Below, one piece after another: positions 15,237 through 24,190 of a DNA stretch of 48,906 nucleotides. The translations under genes were made by a program, and so were the position numbers. The notes beneath the pieces are model-generated. The model saw only the letters and a list, made by a program, of their open reading frames with translations. It ran no database searches and was not told where the DNA came from. The DNA comes from a virus: positions 1-48,906 of the IMG/VR virus record IMGVR_UViG_3300037200_000144. The stretch is one strand, 5' to 3'. Numbering within the stretch: the stretch's first letter is position 1; every line of letters starts with the position of its first letter.

Positions 15237-15586
15237 CTCCATACATAGGGGCCGGCAGTCTCATCGGAATGCTACTGCTCGGCATCCTCTCCCATATCGA
15301 CGCTAGGGACCAGCGAGACGCTCAGGATAACGCAAACTTCAACGCCGTGGCATCCGCCAAGAGGGCGGCCGACGAAGCCGCCTTTAGAGCCAAGGCCGCT
15401 GCCGACGAAGCTGTTGGCAGGAACGCCTTGCGGCTTGACCAGATCGAAAAGCACGTTGAGCTGCATGATGGCGAGTTCGAAAATATCAAGCGAGGGCAAG
15501 CGGAAGTCGTTGGCAAATTGAATCGTATCGAGGGCTGGCAAGAAGCGTTTGGCATGAAGCTCGGCGTTGACAGGCCGAAACCATGA
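15206..15586 (+). CDS. Membrane-anchored coiled-coil protein
   Basis: 126 residues. One membrane span (~11-30, GAGSLIGMLLLGILSHI) followed by a long helical, Ala- and charge-rich coiled coil (DARDQRDAQ... to KLNRIEGWQ). Topology resembles phage lysis-cassette accessory proteins. ATG 15206 used; in-frame ATG 15188 is possible. Confidence 0.6.
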   Translation: MTLKEKVTWFSPYIGAGSLIGMLLLGILSHIDARDQRDAQDNANFNAVASAKRAADEAAFRAKAAADEAVGRNALRLDQIEKHVELHDGEFENIKRGQAEVVGKLNRIEGWQEAFGMKLGVDRPKP

Positions 15587-15657
15587 CCTACGACATCCGC
15601 GACCTGCTGTTTTGGCTCCGCGCCCTGGTCGAGGGTGAGTTGCCGGAGGAATCTTGA
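15583..15657 (+). CDS. Possible 24-residue peptide
   Basis: ATG overlaps the upstream stop (ATGA); encodes a hydrophobic-acidic peptide with LLFWLRALVEGELPEE. Its 3' end contains GGAGGAA, which serves as ribosome site for the next gene. Confidence 0.4.
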   Translation: MTYDIRDLLFWLRALVEGELPEES

Positions 15658-15661
15658 GCTG

Positions 15662-18157
15662 ATGATCACCTTCACCCGCATCGTTAATGAACTGCTCAGC
15701 CGCGGATGGCTCCCGCTGGACGCCATCCAGGCCGCGCTTCGGGCGGAGGAAGAAGGTCTTACGGCGGCGGCCGTTCAGGCTTGCGGCACTTATCCCATGG
15801 GCCCATGGGCCCATGGCGCGATGAAGCTTCTTACAGCCGTTCTGGTGACGCTGGCGGCGAGCGCCGCTTACGCTCAGCCTTCCGGCCCGAACACGCGAGT
15901 AGTGCCTCCCCTGTACTACACGAATTCCGGCAGCATCGCCCTAGGACTCGGTCCCGGACTTGCACTCAGCGGGACTAATCTCATAACAACAGGCGGGGGC
16001 GGCACGTCCTTCAGTGCCACTGGTGGCCTGACTCTCTCTGGCAGTGTTTTGACTACGATTGTCGGGCCGCAACTTCTAAACACCAACGGCATCCTGAATC
16101 TTGGATCGTCGGCGACTATTGCCAACTACCTTGGTTTGAGCAGCTATCAGCCAGTGGGAAACTACGTGCAATACAACGTCAGCGGCACGGGGTCGATTGC
16201 CACGTTGGGCAGCGGGTCGTTCGGGTCGCTCTTTGTAACCGGGTCTTCATCGCTAGATAACGGAGCGATGAAGACAGATGGGCAGGGTAACATCTCATCG
16301 CAATCAATTACGGTCGATCCTGGAATGATCTTCAAGGGGCCTGTTTCCGGGTTTTCGCAACTCAGCGAATCGGCGACCGGCAGCGTGCTCACCTATACCG
16401 GCAGCGGCGGGTTCGTGGTCAACAGCAGTCTCTCGGTCACTGGTGCTCTGACAATGAGCAACTCTTCATTGGTCACGAACCTCAACAGCCAGTATCTCAA
16501 CGGCCTCCCGTCATCGAGCTACCAGCCAGCGGGCAGCTACCTCATTTCCGTGTCCGCGAATGCTCCGATCACCGGCAATGGTACGGGCGGCAACCCGCTG
16601 TTGATGACTGTCGCAAACTCGGCAGCAAATGGCTACTTGACATCGGCGGATTGGACCACATTCAACGGCAAGCAGGGGGCCGGAAACTATATCACGGCCT
16701 TATCCGGCAACGTGGTGGCCAACGGACCCGGTTCCGTGTCGGCGACGATCCAGCCGGGCGTGGTAACGCTGGCCATGATGGCAAACGAATCGGCCACGAC
16801 GATCCTTGGCAATAGCACGACGGCCAGCGCAACTCCGCAGGCCCTTACAGCCGGAGAGGTGCAGACGTTTTTGGGGCTTCAATCAGCAGCTTATACCCCA
16901 TCTAGCAGCTACCCATCTGCGAGCGCATTCAATAATTTAGCCAACAACGTTATCCAGAGTTGCGTACTAAATCCGCCAATATACGGATTTTCTAGCGGCA
17001 CGCTTCAGAATTTCAATCTTAGCTACTCTCCGGCATTTCAAATCACAAACGGAAGCCTCGATATTGCTTCCGGCTACGCCCAGTACAACTTCGGCGCGAA
17101 CAGCTTCAGCGGCAGCGGGAACATCGTGCTTCTGGCTGGCGGCACCCTCGGGGTGTTTCAGGGAAATACGACTAGCAACGGCATTGTTTTCGCCGCGTAC
17201 GACAGTAATACGACCTTTCCAACCATCAGTGCGCACTACGGCGGCCAGAGCCAGTACCTGGTCATGATCGGTGGAATCTACGCCTTCGACGCGCCAGACG
17301 GAAATGTCACCGGCGCTCTGCTTATATCGAGTTCGGATGGCAGTAATACGTCATTTATTTCCGGAGGTATTGGTGGATGGGGAAACCCGACCGGCCCGGA
17401 CCTGTGGTTTCAGCCGCAAAGCGGGGCAAACTATTTTCAGACGCGCATAATCATCGGGGGATTTCCAGATGATGGCACAACGCCGCTTCAAGTCAATACC
17501 GGGTCGCCGTCGTCCGTTGGGTTTCGGATCACGGCACAGCCTGGGCAGACGGGGAATCTTGCCCAGTGGGAAGGAAGCGGTGGTTCCGCGAACATAGTCC
17601 TGGCCATCGGACCATCGGGCGTAGCGCCATCATCGCTGGTGATCACCAACAGCGCGAGCCAGTTTGCGCCGGCGACGATCGGCCCCGGCCTGGTTTTCAC
17701 CAACGGCACACTGCAAACGACAAGCACGGGGTCGATAGCCACCAGCGGCAGCGGGAGCTTCGGCTCACTTGCAGTCGGCGGTTCCGCGATTTACTCGCCC
17801 GTGTCATTCAATATCACTGGACAGACGGCGGCGGTATCTTCGATCGGCACGGCCACGGCACCCAATGACGGCAATAGCCACACATATTCCGTGGGCGGCT
17901 ACCTGACTGTGACTGCCGTCGCCACGAACACGATCACCCTGCAGACGACGTATACTGACGAGAACAACAACAGTCAGACGCTCAGCTTCTATGGGATGGG
18001 CACGACCGTAGCGGCACTGAGCGCGACGGGGGCCAGCAATTTTCCGCCCATGACGATCCGCGTCAAGGCCAACGCGACAATTACCGTGAAGACTACGACG
18101 ACCGGCATCGGCACACAGACGTATGATACAGGTTGCTACATCCAGAGAATTCAATAA
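15662..18157 (+). CDS. Tail fibre/receptor-binding-like protein
   Basis: 831 residues from ATG 15662 (GGAGGAA 10 bp upstream). Residues 1-53 form a small helical leader. A Sec-like signal follows from Met54 (15821; KLLTAVLVTLAASAAYA), so the gene may be a fusion or may really start at 15821. The body is Ser/Thr/Gly-rich with fibre-type repeats, e.g. NGYLTSADWTTFNGKQ, TILGNSTTASATPQALT, and two SIAT-GSGSFGSL modules near residues 180 and 695. The C-terminal ~110 residues form a beta-rich tip domain. Adsorption to the host is the likely role. Confidence 0.7.
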   Translation: MITFTRIVNELLSRGWLPLDAIQAALRAEEEGLTAAAVQACGTYPMGPWAHGAMKLLTAVLVTLAASAAYAQPSGPNTRVVPPLYYTNSGSIALGLGPGLALSGTNLITTGGGGTSFSATGGLTLSGSVLTTIVGPQLLNTNGILNLGSSATIANYLGLSSYQPVGNYVQYNVSGTGSIATLGSGSFGSLFVTGSSSLDNGAMKTDGQGNISSQSITVDPGMIFKGPVSGFSQLSESATGSVLTYTGSGGFVVNSSLSVTGALTMSNSSLVTNLNSQYLNGLPSSSYQPAGSYLISVSANAPITGNGTGGNPLLMTVANSAANGYLTSADWTTFNGKQGAGNYITALSGNVVANGPGSVSATIQPGVVTLAMMANESATTILGNSTTASATPQALTAGEVQTFLGLQSAAYTPSSSYPSASAFNNLANNVIQSCVLNPPIYGFSSGTLQNFNLSYSPAFQITNGSLDIASGYAQYNFGANSFSGSGNIVLLAGGTLGVFQGNTTSNGIVFAAYDSNTTFPTISAHYGGQSQYLVMIGGIYAFDAPDGNVTGALLISSSDGSNTSFISGGIGGWGNPTGPDLWFQPQSGANYFQTRIIIGGFPDDGTTPLQVNTGSPSSVGFRITAQPGQTGNLAQWEGSGGSANIVLAIGPSGVAPSSLVITNSASQFAPATIGPGLVFTNGTLQTTSTGSIATSGSGSFGSLAVGGSAIYSPVSFNITGQTAAVSSIGTATAPNDGNSHTYSVGGYLTVTAVATNTITLQTTYTDENNNSQTLSFYGMGTTVAALSATGASNFPPMTIRVKANATITVKTTTTGIGTQTYDTGCYIQRIQ

Positions 18158-18169
18158 CGAGGGGCATCC

Positions 18170-18742
18170 ATGATCACCTTTAGGCGGGAAGAAAATGGTG
18201 ACGTAACGGTCACGATTGAAGGCGAAGGAGAAGTCCGCCACCACGTCGAAACGATCCCAAGCTATGCCAGCAGCTTCAGCCTCGCGGAAAAAGGCGTCCG
18301 GGAAAAGAACCAGCCAATGGAGGATCTGGGCGTCAAGCAGCTAACTCGCGGCCGGGACCAAGCCAATGAGGATTTGCAGCGGGAACTCAGGGGCCTCATG
18401 AGTTGCCATTCGCAAGATGGCGCAGAGGCTTTGAAAGACGCCGCGCGCAGCAAGGCCCAATACTCGCGGGGGTTGGAGTATATCGACGTCCTCCGCGACC
18501 AACTCAAGGGGCAGGCATCAAGGCCGAACACCACCAAGAAACAGAAAATGAAAACCAAGAAAATGAAAACGCTAAAGATCAATCTAAATCCGCCCTCGCC
18601 AACGGTCTGCCCGAACTGCCGGGATGACAAGGAGTCTGCGTTGGTCGACTCAATTATCCTTATCGCGAAAACACTGGACACCACCTGCCCGCAACTTTGT
18701 TGGTGCGAGCATTGCAGGGTGTTTTTCTGTTATCAGCCTTGA
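18170..18742 (+). CDS. Chimeric protein containing a copied tape-measure segment and a zinc ribbon
   Basis: 190 residues. Residues ~1-30 are a beta strand peptide (MITFRREENGDVTVTIEGEGE). Residues ~31-115 are encoded by DNA (18259-18514) nearly identical to 31975-32230 inside the tape measure gene. A Lys-rich linker and C-terminal CPNC...CEHC putative zinc ribbon follow. The central copy is clearly a duplication. The mosaic may be functional or a by-product. Confidence 0.6.
   Translation: MITFRREENGDVTVTIEGEGEVRHHVETIPSYASSFSLAEKGVREKNQPMEDLGVKQLTRGRDQANEDLQRELRGLMSCHSQDGAEALKDAARSKAQYSRGLEYIDVLRDQLKGQASRPNTTKKQKMKTKKMKTLKINLNPPSPTVCPNCRDDKESALVDSIILIAKTLDTTCPQLCWCEHCRVFFCYQP
18259..18514 (+). 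repeat. 256-bp dispersed duplication (copy A)
   Basis: Co-linear, near-identical to 31975-32230 13.7 kb away, with a few substitutions and no length change; both copies are in frame in their genes. Confidence 0.95.
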
Positions 18743-18810
18743 CCACGATCGGGATCTGCTGGAGGAAGAATGGTCAACGACCGGGAAGTCAGAATCGAGA
18801 AAGCGAAATA

Positions 18811-19455
18811 ATGTCCGCTGAAGGCCGGCTCCAAAATCAGAACAACGTCAGCGGACCCGTCTACGCGCTCTTGATGCAGGTCAGCGCGGCGGGTGTGCCC
18901 GTGAATGCGTGGTGGAACGGAGGCACGGCGTTTGTGGCGGACGGAACGCTCGTGGTGGCCGGTGGAAACACGTTGACGGCCTATCAGGGATCGCTGCTTA
19001 CCGAGTGGCTGGCTGACCTTCCGGCGAATCTGCCGGTCGCCTACTACCGATTCCATTTCTGGCTGGGGACGCCTGGACTGAGCAACTACCAAGACTATCT
19101 CGGCTATGCGGACTGGCAGGGGAAGAATCCGACATTATTGGCCGGCACTCCCCAGGCCAGCCCAGGCACGATCGGCAGCGCCAATCTTTCGGCAACTACA
19201 TTTACGCTCAGCTCAGGATCGCTTAGAATCGGCCAGTGCGGCAGCTTCACAGGCAATGTGACCTCGGCGCTTGCCGGCATTGGCTGGGTCGTCACGGGCG
19301 TTGCCGCGGGCGTCTACACGATTGCGGCCATTCCCGGACAGGCGGCGCTTAGTGTTTCACCGGCCAGCGGTGACACGATTGTGGCGAGCAACGCGGGAAC
19401 GGCCATGCCTAGCGATGTGGATATTTCGCTGAATTTTACGGGAGTCGCAGGATAA
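18811..19455 (+). CDS. Virion-like protein of unknown function
   Basis: 214 residues, beta-rich and Gly/Ala/Thr-rich (TFTLSSGSLRIGQCGSF; ALSVSPASGDTIVAS). No signal peptide from ATG 18811. It overlaps the next gene by one base (TAATG) in the fibre-to-portal block. Probably a tail or fibre-associated structural protein. Confidence 0.6.
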   Translation: MSAEGRLQNQNNVSGPVYALLMQVSAAGVPVNAWWNGGTAFVADGTLVVAGGNTLTAYQGSLLTEWLADLPANLPVAYYRFHFWLGTPGLSNYQDYLGYADWQGKNPTLLAGTPQASPGTIGSANLSATTFTLSSGSLRIGQCGSFTGNVTSALAGIGWVVTGVAAGVYTIAAIPGQAALSVSPASGDTIVASNAGTAMPSDVDISLNFTGVAG

Positions 19456-20045
19456 TGGCCATTGTGACCTTCAACGCTCTGTGGAATCCCAACAACGTCC
19501 CTACGAACGTCGCCACGGCTACAATTGGAATCGTTGATCAGACCACGCAAATCACGGTCGTTTCCCCTGGCACGGCCATGACGAACGAATCCGCGGGCGT
19601 CTATTCCTACGAGTACTCGAGCGCCGTGGCAGGGCACCTATACCTTGGTACGATGGTCCTTACCGCGACGAACGGCGTGAAGGGAAATTTCCAGCAAGAG
19701 ATTTTCGTGCCTGCCTCCGCCCCCGGAAGCAACCCGCCCGTGACTTCCTCAGGTCAAATGGTGGGGCTATTGCAACAACAGCTTGCCGACATAACCGCCG
19801 CCAAGAACGCCGCGAGTCTGGCCATTACCACGGTTCTTTCGCTTGGAAGCCCGGGCGGAGTCAGCTACAATATCAGCGGACGGGCGGGGAGCGAATCGGT
19901 TGACCTCGCGGGTTTCCTGTCGATCATGCAAAATCAGGTCAAGGCGTTCACCGAATTGGAAATGACGCTCTTGGAAAATCTGCAAAACTTGCAGCCGTTC
20001 GATATTCGACAGCCTGTTGGAATTCGTAGACGCTGGGGCTGGTGA
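19455..20045 (+). CDS. Structural-like protein with Ig-like N-terminal domain
   Basis: 196 residues. The first ~95 residues are a predicted beta-sandwich (ATIGIVDQTTQITVVSP...YLGTMVLTATNGVKG). A helical part follows (MVGLLQQQLADITAAKNAA, LAGFLSIMQNQVKAFTELEMTLLENLQ), similar to coiled segments in phage decoration or joining proteins. Coupled to the upstream gene. Confidence 0.55.
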   Translation: MAIVTFNALWNPNNVPTNVATATIGIVDQTTQITVVSPGTAMTNESAGVYSYEYSSAVAGHLYLGTMVLTATNGVKGNFQQEIFVPASAPGSNPPVTSSGQMVGLLQQQLADITAAKNAASLAITTVLSLGSPGGVSYNISGRAGSESVDLAGFLSIMQNQVKAFTELEMTLLENLQNLQPFDIRQPVGIRRRWGW

Positions 20046-20090
20046 AGTGAAGTGATCAAAAACTCCCGTCGCATACAGAAGGAGAGACGA

Positions 20091-20393
20091 ATGAGAGAAG
20101 AACTTTCCCCTGACGACTTGCTGCGAGCGCAAGCAGCCGCCCGAATGAACGGCGAGCCCCAGGGACCGCAATTCATGCCGCAGCCCGTCGTTTGCCAAGG
20201 CGCGCTTATGGTGGCCCCGCACATCAAGATTTGCTGGGACTTGTATTTTGCCATTATCGCGCACAGCTTTCACAAGGGCATCATCGACATCACCGATAAG
20301 AAGAGATTCGCTGACGATGCTATGGCGATGTCGCTGGTGGCATGCGAGCGTATCGGCTTTAAGATCGTCGACAAACCCCCGACTGATTGGTGA
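20091..20393 (+). CDS. Unknown small protein
   Basis: 100 residues starting MREELSPDDLLRAQAAARMNG. ATG 20091 is preceded by AGAAGGAGAG. The rest is helical (ICWDLYFAIIAHSFHKG). Unknown function. Confidence 0.6.
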   Translation: MREELSPDDLLRAQAAARMNGEPQGPQFMPQPVVCQGALMVAPHIKICWDLYFAIIAHSFHKGIIDITDKKRFADDAMAMSLVACERIGFKIVDKPPTDW

Positions 20394-20396
20394 GTC

Positions 20397-20723
20397 ATGT
20401 CGCGTAATCGCAAGCCCAGGCCGCCGCTCCGACAACCCGACGAACCGGAAGTTTTTGAAGATCATTCCGGTGCGGAGATCGAAGACCGAGGCACCTTGGA
20501 TATGCCCGGCGTGCAGGCGCCCACTCACCGTCAGGCCGCCTTCCTTCAGGGCGTCCGCGACCGCACAGGCATCAACCGCATTTGTCCGCAGTGCCACAAG
20601 CCGACGTTCCTGGTGGCCGAGTCGAAGGAGCAAGAAGACGGATCGACGCGACGGGAGCGGAGATGCAAGTCGTGCGGCCACGTTGAGGAGCGGATCGCGC
20701 CGCCGGAAAAACCAGTTGGGTAG
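20397..20723 (+). CDS. Zinc-ribbon protein
   Basis: 108 residues; the C-terminal half holds CPQCHKPTF and CKSCGHVEE (CxxC...CxxC), a zinc ribbon. The N-terminal half is Pro- and charge-rich. Located directly before the late-gene terminator; may be a transcription-linked regulator. Confidence 0.6.
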   Translation: MSRNRKPRPPLRQPDEPEVFEDHSGAEIEDRGTLDMPGVQAPTHRQAAFLQGVRDRTGINRICPQCHKPTFLVAESKEQEDGSTRRERRCKSCGHVEERIAPPEKPVG

Positions 20724-20856
20724 AAATCGGGAATCCCAAAACTTATCTCTTGCATTCTACGGATAGATTCCGTTAGGATTGCATCATAGAACAAATCACT
20801 GACCGCGATCGGCCGCCGGGGGGCACCTTGGCGCAACCGTGAGCAAAACACAAAAT

Positions 20857-20893
20857 GCCATGTAGCGGCTACATCGTTACATGGCCTTTTTTT
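20857..20893 (+). terminator. Rho-independent terminator before the portal gene
   Basis: Stem GCCATGTA (20857-20864) / TACATGGC (20878-20885), 13-base loop, then TTTTTTT (20887-20893); an AAAA run precedes the left arm. It separates the fibre block from the head genes. The rest of 20724-20856 shows no gene. Confidence 0.85.
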
Positions 20894-20931
20894 CGTTCTT
20901 GCTCTGCGGTCTTTTCTCAATCGCGCCCATG

Positions 20932-23900
20932 ATTCCGGCTCTGCAATCCATAACGGCTTTCTTCTCCCGGCCCAAAGTTGCCTCGGTAGCCCCGATGCCC
21001 TCACCATCGGCTGACGAGGAAATCCGCGCACTGTCCAAGCAAGTCAAGGCGCACCGCAAGGATCGCAAGAAGCTCCAGCTTCGCAACCGTCTGGCCCGCG
21101 AGCGCAGTCTGTTGATCAAGCTGGAAAACTACGGCGTTCCGATCGAACGACAGTTTGACCGGCAGCAATCGCAAATCCAGCGGCACAGTCCGAAGTCCCT
21201 CACGGTCCACGAACCGGCCTATGCGACCGATCCGGCAACAGGCTATCCATTCCTGCAAACTACTGAGGCATGGGATGTAAAGCCGGGCAACAAGCACCGG
21301 ACGCGATTCGAGCAAGATCCTCTGTTCGGCTGGGGCGTGAATCAATTCGCCTTCGGATTCGATCGACTTGGCGACCTGTCAACGAATGTTCCCACCGGCA
21401 GCTTCCCAAGGGAACTGTTCCCTGAGCGGCCCACAACCCTTCGGACGCAGATTGCTCAGGACGCCATGCGTTTTCAATCTCGGGCGTGGTTTGAGACGCA
21501 TCCGCAGTACGCCGGCGCTTGCGGGCACCTGGTCAACTATACGATCGGCACCGGTCTGACTTTCGACGTTGTTAGCGACGTGGACAAGCAGCTTGCGCAG
21601 GATGTGATGGATTACCTCACGGAGTTCGCCAAGTACCGCTGGAACAACCTCGCGAAGCGCCCCAGGCAAACGGCCCTAAACATCCTCCGCGACGGCGAGG
21701 ATGCCTTGCGAATCGTGCCGAGTGACGGCGAGTACCCGGAGATTCGCGTCATTGATACCTCTTGGATTCGCGGCCCGCACAACGAAATCACGGGCCCATG
21801 GTCTATGGGCGTTCTGACCTCCTGGCCGAAGTGCTATGACGATGTGCGCGCCTACAACGTCTGGTATCCGGACAACACGCAAGAGAATATTTCCCCGTTC
21901 ACGATGAGTCTTGCCAAAGCGGCGACGATCGGCAGCAACGTCAAACGCGGCATCCCCCTGAGTTACAAGATTCGCAAGCAGTTGCCGCAAATCTCCAACC
22001 TGGTGGATTGCATGGCCATCGGGGAAGCGGCTCGGCAAAGCATCCCCTATATCCAGCAATACAATCTCGCGGACAAGTCAGCCGTGGGCGCCGCCCTGCG
22101 AGCGAATGAATCGAATGCTGCGCCCCCCGAACTATACGGCGATGGGTACGGGTATGGCATGGGCTACGGAGCATGGGATCGAGACGGCATCCGGCCCGGC
22201 GAAGTACGGCACATCAACAAGGGACAGATATTCGAGGGACCGCCGGACGCGCCAGGATTCGCGGTCTCAGGGCCCGCCGTCTATCGCACGCTCTGCGAAT
22301 CGTGCGCCTGCGCCACGAACACGCCTATCTGGTTTTGGACCGGCAGCGCCGACGCGGAGAACTATTCTTCCTCTCTGGTGAGCGAAAGCCCGGTCGTCAA
22401 GGAGATTCAAACGCTGCAAGATGAAGTCACGGTCCACTACAAATTCCTCCTTACGGCCGCCGTAATGATCGGCGCTTCGGAAGGACGCTTCCCCGCGAAC
22501 GTCCTGCAAATCGTGCAAGTTCACGTCACGCTGCCGACCCCGGTGGCCCGCAACCGCAAGGACGAAGTGGAGACGGACCTGAAGCTGCTCGACAAACGCC
22601 TGCTCGCCCCCCAACAGGTCTGCAAGCGCAACGACATTGATTTTCAGGAGGCCCAGGAGTTGATAGATCAGGCCGAAGCGGACGGCTGGACCAATCAAAT
22701 GGGAGTCACCCAGGGCGAGCGGCCGGCGGGTCAAGAGGGGCCGGAAGGAGAAGAGCCGGCGAAAACGGGCAACGAACCGAAGCGGCTTGAGCAGCTTTCC
22801 GATCGGCTGGACGCGGCTCTTGCACGATTCGAGACGTGGGAAGAATCGAAGCACCCACGAGGTCAGCCCGATAACCCCGGACAGTTTGGATCGAGCGGCG
22901 AAGGGGCTTCGGAATCCGAAAATGCCAAGACCAAAGAATCGGGATCCGAACCTATGAAACGTCCGGCACAAGCCAAGGGCGAATCGACGGCCGCGAAGCG
23001 AGAGGGAGCGGGCAAGAATGCCAAGGTGCTGCTTGCCGACGGCAGCGAAGCACCCGCCCACATTACGCCGGCCATGATTCCTCCGGCCTGGAAAGACGTG
23101 CAAGTGTTCACCGATCCTGATTCAGAAATCTACGTCAAAGCCAAGGACGCCAAGGGCCAGAGCAAGACGGTATACAAGCCGAGCTACGAGGCCAGTCAAC
23201 AGGCAGCGAAGTACGTGCGAATCAAGATGATGCTGGCAGAAGGAGCCGAGATAAGCGACCAGATTCAAAGCGCCCGCAAGCAAGAGAAGTTCCGTGATGT
23301 GGCCGATTGCGCGTGGCTCATCAACGAGCAGGCCACGCGCCCCGGCAGCGAAGCCGACACGAACGGCCTGGCCGAGCATTACGGAAAAGCGATGAGCGCG
23401 GAGAACGTGATCATTACGCCGGCCAAAGGCAAAGGCCCCGCAAAAGTCGCGTTGAAATTCGGTGACAAGATTATCCCGGTCAAGGACTCCGGCACGGCCG
23501 CGGAGATTCGGCGGCGCATGGACGCCGGCGAGTCTTTGGAGGATTCGACGTTCTGGCTGAAGTCCCATGGCGCAACAACACTTGAGGATCGGCACGTCGT
23601 CCAGACGGAGGAAGGCACGCGCCTGCAATTCGTCGGCAAGGAAGGCGTATGGCACGATCACCTTATTGGCGATCCGAAGCTGGCCGAGATGTTGACCGAG
23701 CGTGCAAAGAAGGGCGGCAAGTTGTTCGGCGTTTCCAATTCTCAGTTGTCGAGCTTCACAAAGTCGCTTGATCACGGGCGGTTTTCGCCGAAGGACTTTC
23801 GCACGAAGCGGGCCAACGAATTGGCCGTTGCGGAAATCAAGAAGATTGGCGAAGACGCGCCGACATCGGACGAAGAGCGCAAGTCGCGGATTCGCAAGGT

Positions 23901-23997
23901 GGCCGAAGTGGTCAGCGACAAACTCGGCAATCGCTGGCAACAGGCGGTCGAGTCCTATATCAATCCGGCCGTGTGGAGTGTGTGGGGCGGCGCATGA
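20932..23997 (+). CDS. Portal protein fused to type IB DNA topoisomerase
   Basis: 1021 residues. Residues ~90-620 have portal features: KLENYGVPIERQF, TQIAQDAMRFQSRAW, NILRDGEDALRIVP, WIRGPHNEITGPWSMGVL, GQIFEGPPDAPGF, and the helical barrel region KRLLAPQQVCKRNDIDFQEAQ. A linker with KHPRGQPDNPGQFG (~640) leads to a complete TopIB-like domain from ~695: PPAWKDVQVF, ATRPGSE (Arg803), GKEGVWHD (Lys903), SPKDFRT (Arg957) and LGNRWQQAVESYINP (Tyr1009); the usual catalytic His is Asn. The frame opens at 20881, but that ATG lies in the terminator hairpin, so 20932 is used. TopIB relaxes supercoils through a 3'-phosphotyrosine; at the portal it could relieve torsion during DNA entry or exit (inference). 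Confidence 0.8.
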   Translation: MPALQSITAFFSRPKVASVAPMPSPSADEEIRALSKQVKAHRKDRKKLQLRNRLARERSLLIKLENYGVPIERQFDRQQSQIQRHSPKSLTVHEPAYATDPATGYPFLQTTEAWDVKPGNKHRTRFEQDPLFGWGVNQFAFGFDRLGDLSTNVPTGSFPRELFPERPTTLRTQIAQDAMRFQSRAWFETHPQYAGACGHLVNYTIGTGLTFDVVSDVDKQLAQDVMDYLTEFAKYRWNNLAKRPRQTALNILRDGEDALRIVPSDGEYPEIRVIDTSWIRGPHNEITGPWSMGVLTSWPKCYDDVRAYNVWYPDNTQENISPFTMSLAKAATIGSNVKRGIPLSYKIRKQLPQISNLVDCMAIGEAARQSIPYIQQYNLADKSAVGAALRANESNAAPPELYGDGYGYGMGYGAWDRDGIRPGEVRHINKGQIFEGPPDAPGFAVSGPAVYRTLCESCACATNTPIWFWTGSADAENYSSSLVSESPVVKEIQTLQDEVTVHYKFLLTAAVMIGASEGRFPANVLQIVQVHVTLPTPVARNRKDEVETDLKLLDKRLLAPQQVCKRNDIDFQEAQELIDQAEADGWTNQMGVTQGERPAGQEGPEGEEPAKTGNEPKRLEQLSDRLDAALARFETWEESKHPRGQPDNPGQFGSSGEGASESENAKTKESGSEPMKRPAQAKGESTAAKREGAGKNAKVLLADGSEAPAHITPAMIPPAWKDVQVFTDPDSEIYVKAKDAKGQSKTVYKPSYEASQQAAKYVRIKMMLAEGAEISDQIQSARKQEKFRDVADCAWLINEQATRPGSEADTNGLAEHYGKAMSAENVIITPAKGKGPAKVALKFGDKIIPVKDSGTAAEIRRRMDAGESLEDSTFWLKSHGATTLEDRHVVQTEEGTRLQFVGKEGVWHDHLIGDPKLAEMLTERAKKGGKLFGVSNSQLSSFTKSLDHGRFSPKDFRTKRANELAVAEIKKIGEDAPTSDEERKSRIRKVAEVVSDKLGNRWQQAVESYINPAVWSVWGGA

Positions 23998-24170
23998 CCG
24001 TATTTGATCTGGACAGCGAAGTTTTCGTTGGCGACGAGCAAGAAACATCGATCGATGTCGCACAAGAGGAAGCCAATACCCAGGATCAGGATCAGGACGA
24101 TGATCCGGAAACCAGCGAAGCCGAGAAAGCCAGAATTTGGCGATTGCTGGGGATGAGCCCTCACGAATAA
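23994..24170 (+). CDS. Small acidic protein
   Basis: 58 residues, rich in Asp and Glu (NTQDQDQDDDPETSEAEK) with a C-terminal helix ARIWRLLGM. Start overlaps the portal stop (ATGA). Possible scaffold or head-assembly helper. Confidence 0.55.
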   Translation: MTVFDLDSEVFVGDEQETSIDVAQEEANTQDQDQDDDPETSEAEKARIWRLLGMSPHE

Positions 24171-24190
24171 GGGGATTTGTAGCAAATCGC

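Noticed and set aside
20881-20931. Portal start at 20881
   Set aside because: That ATG is inside a terminator stem and the first 17 residues are an unlikely hydrophobic start for a portal; 20932 preferred, though not proven.
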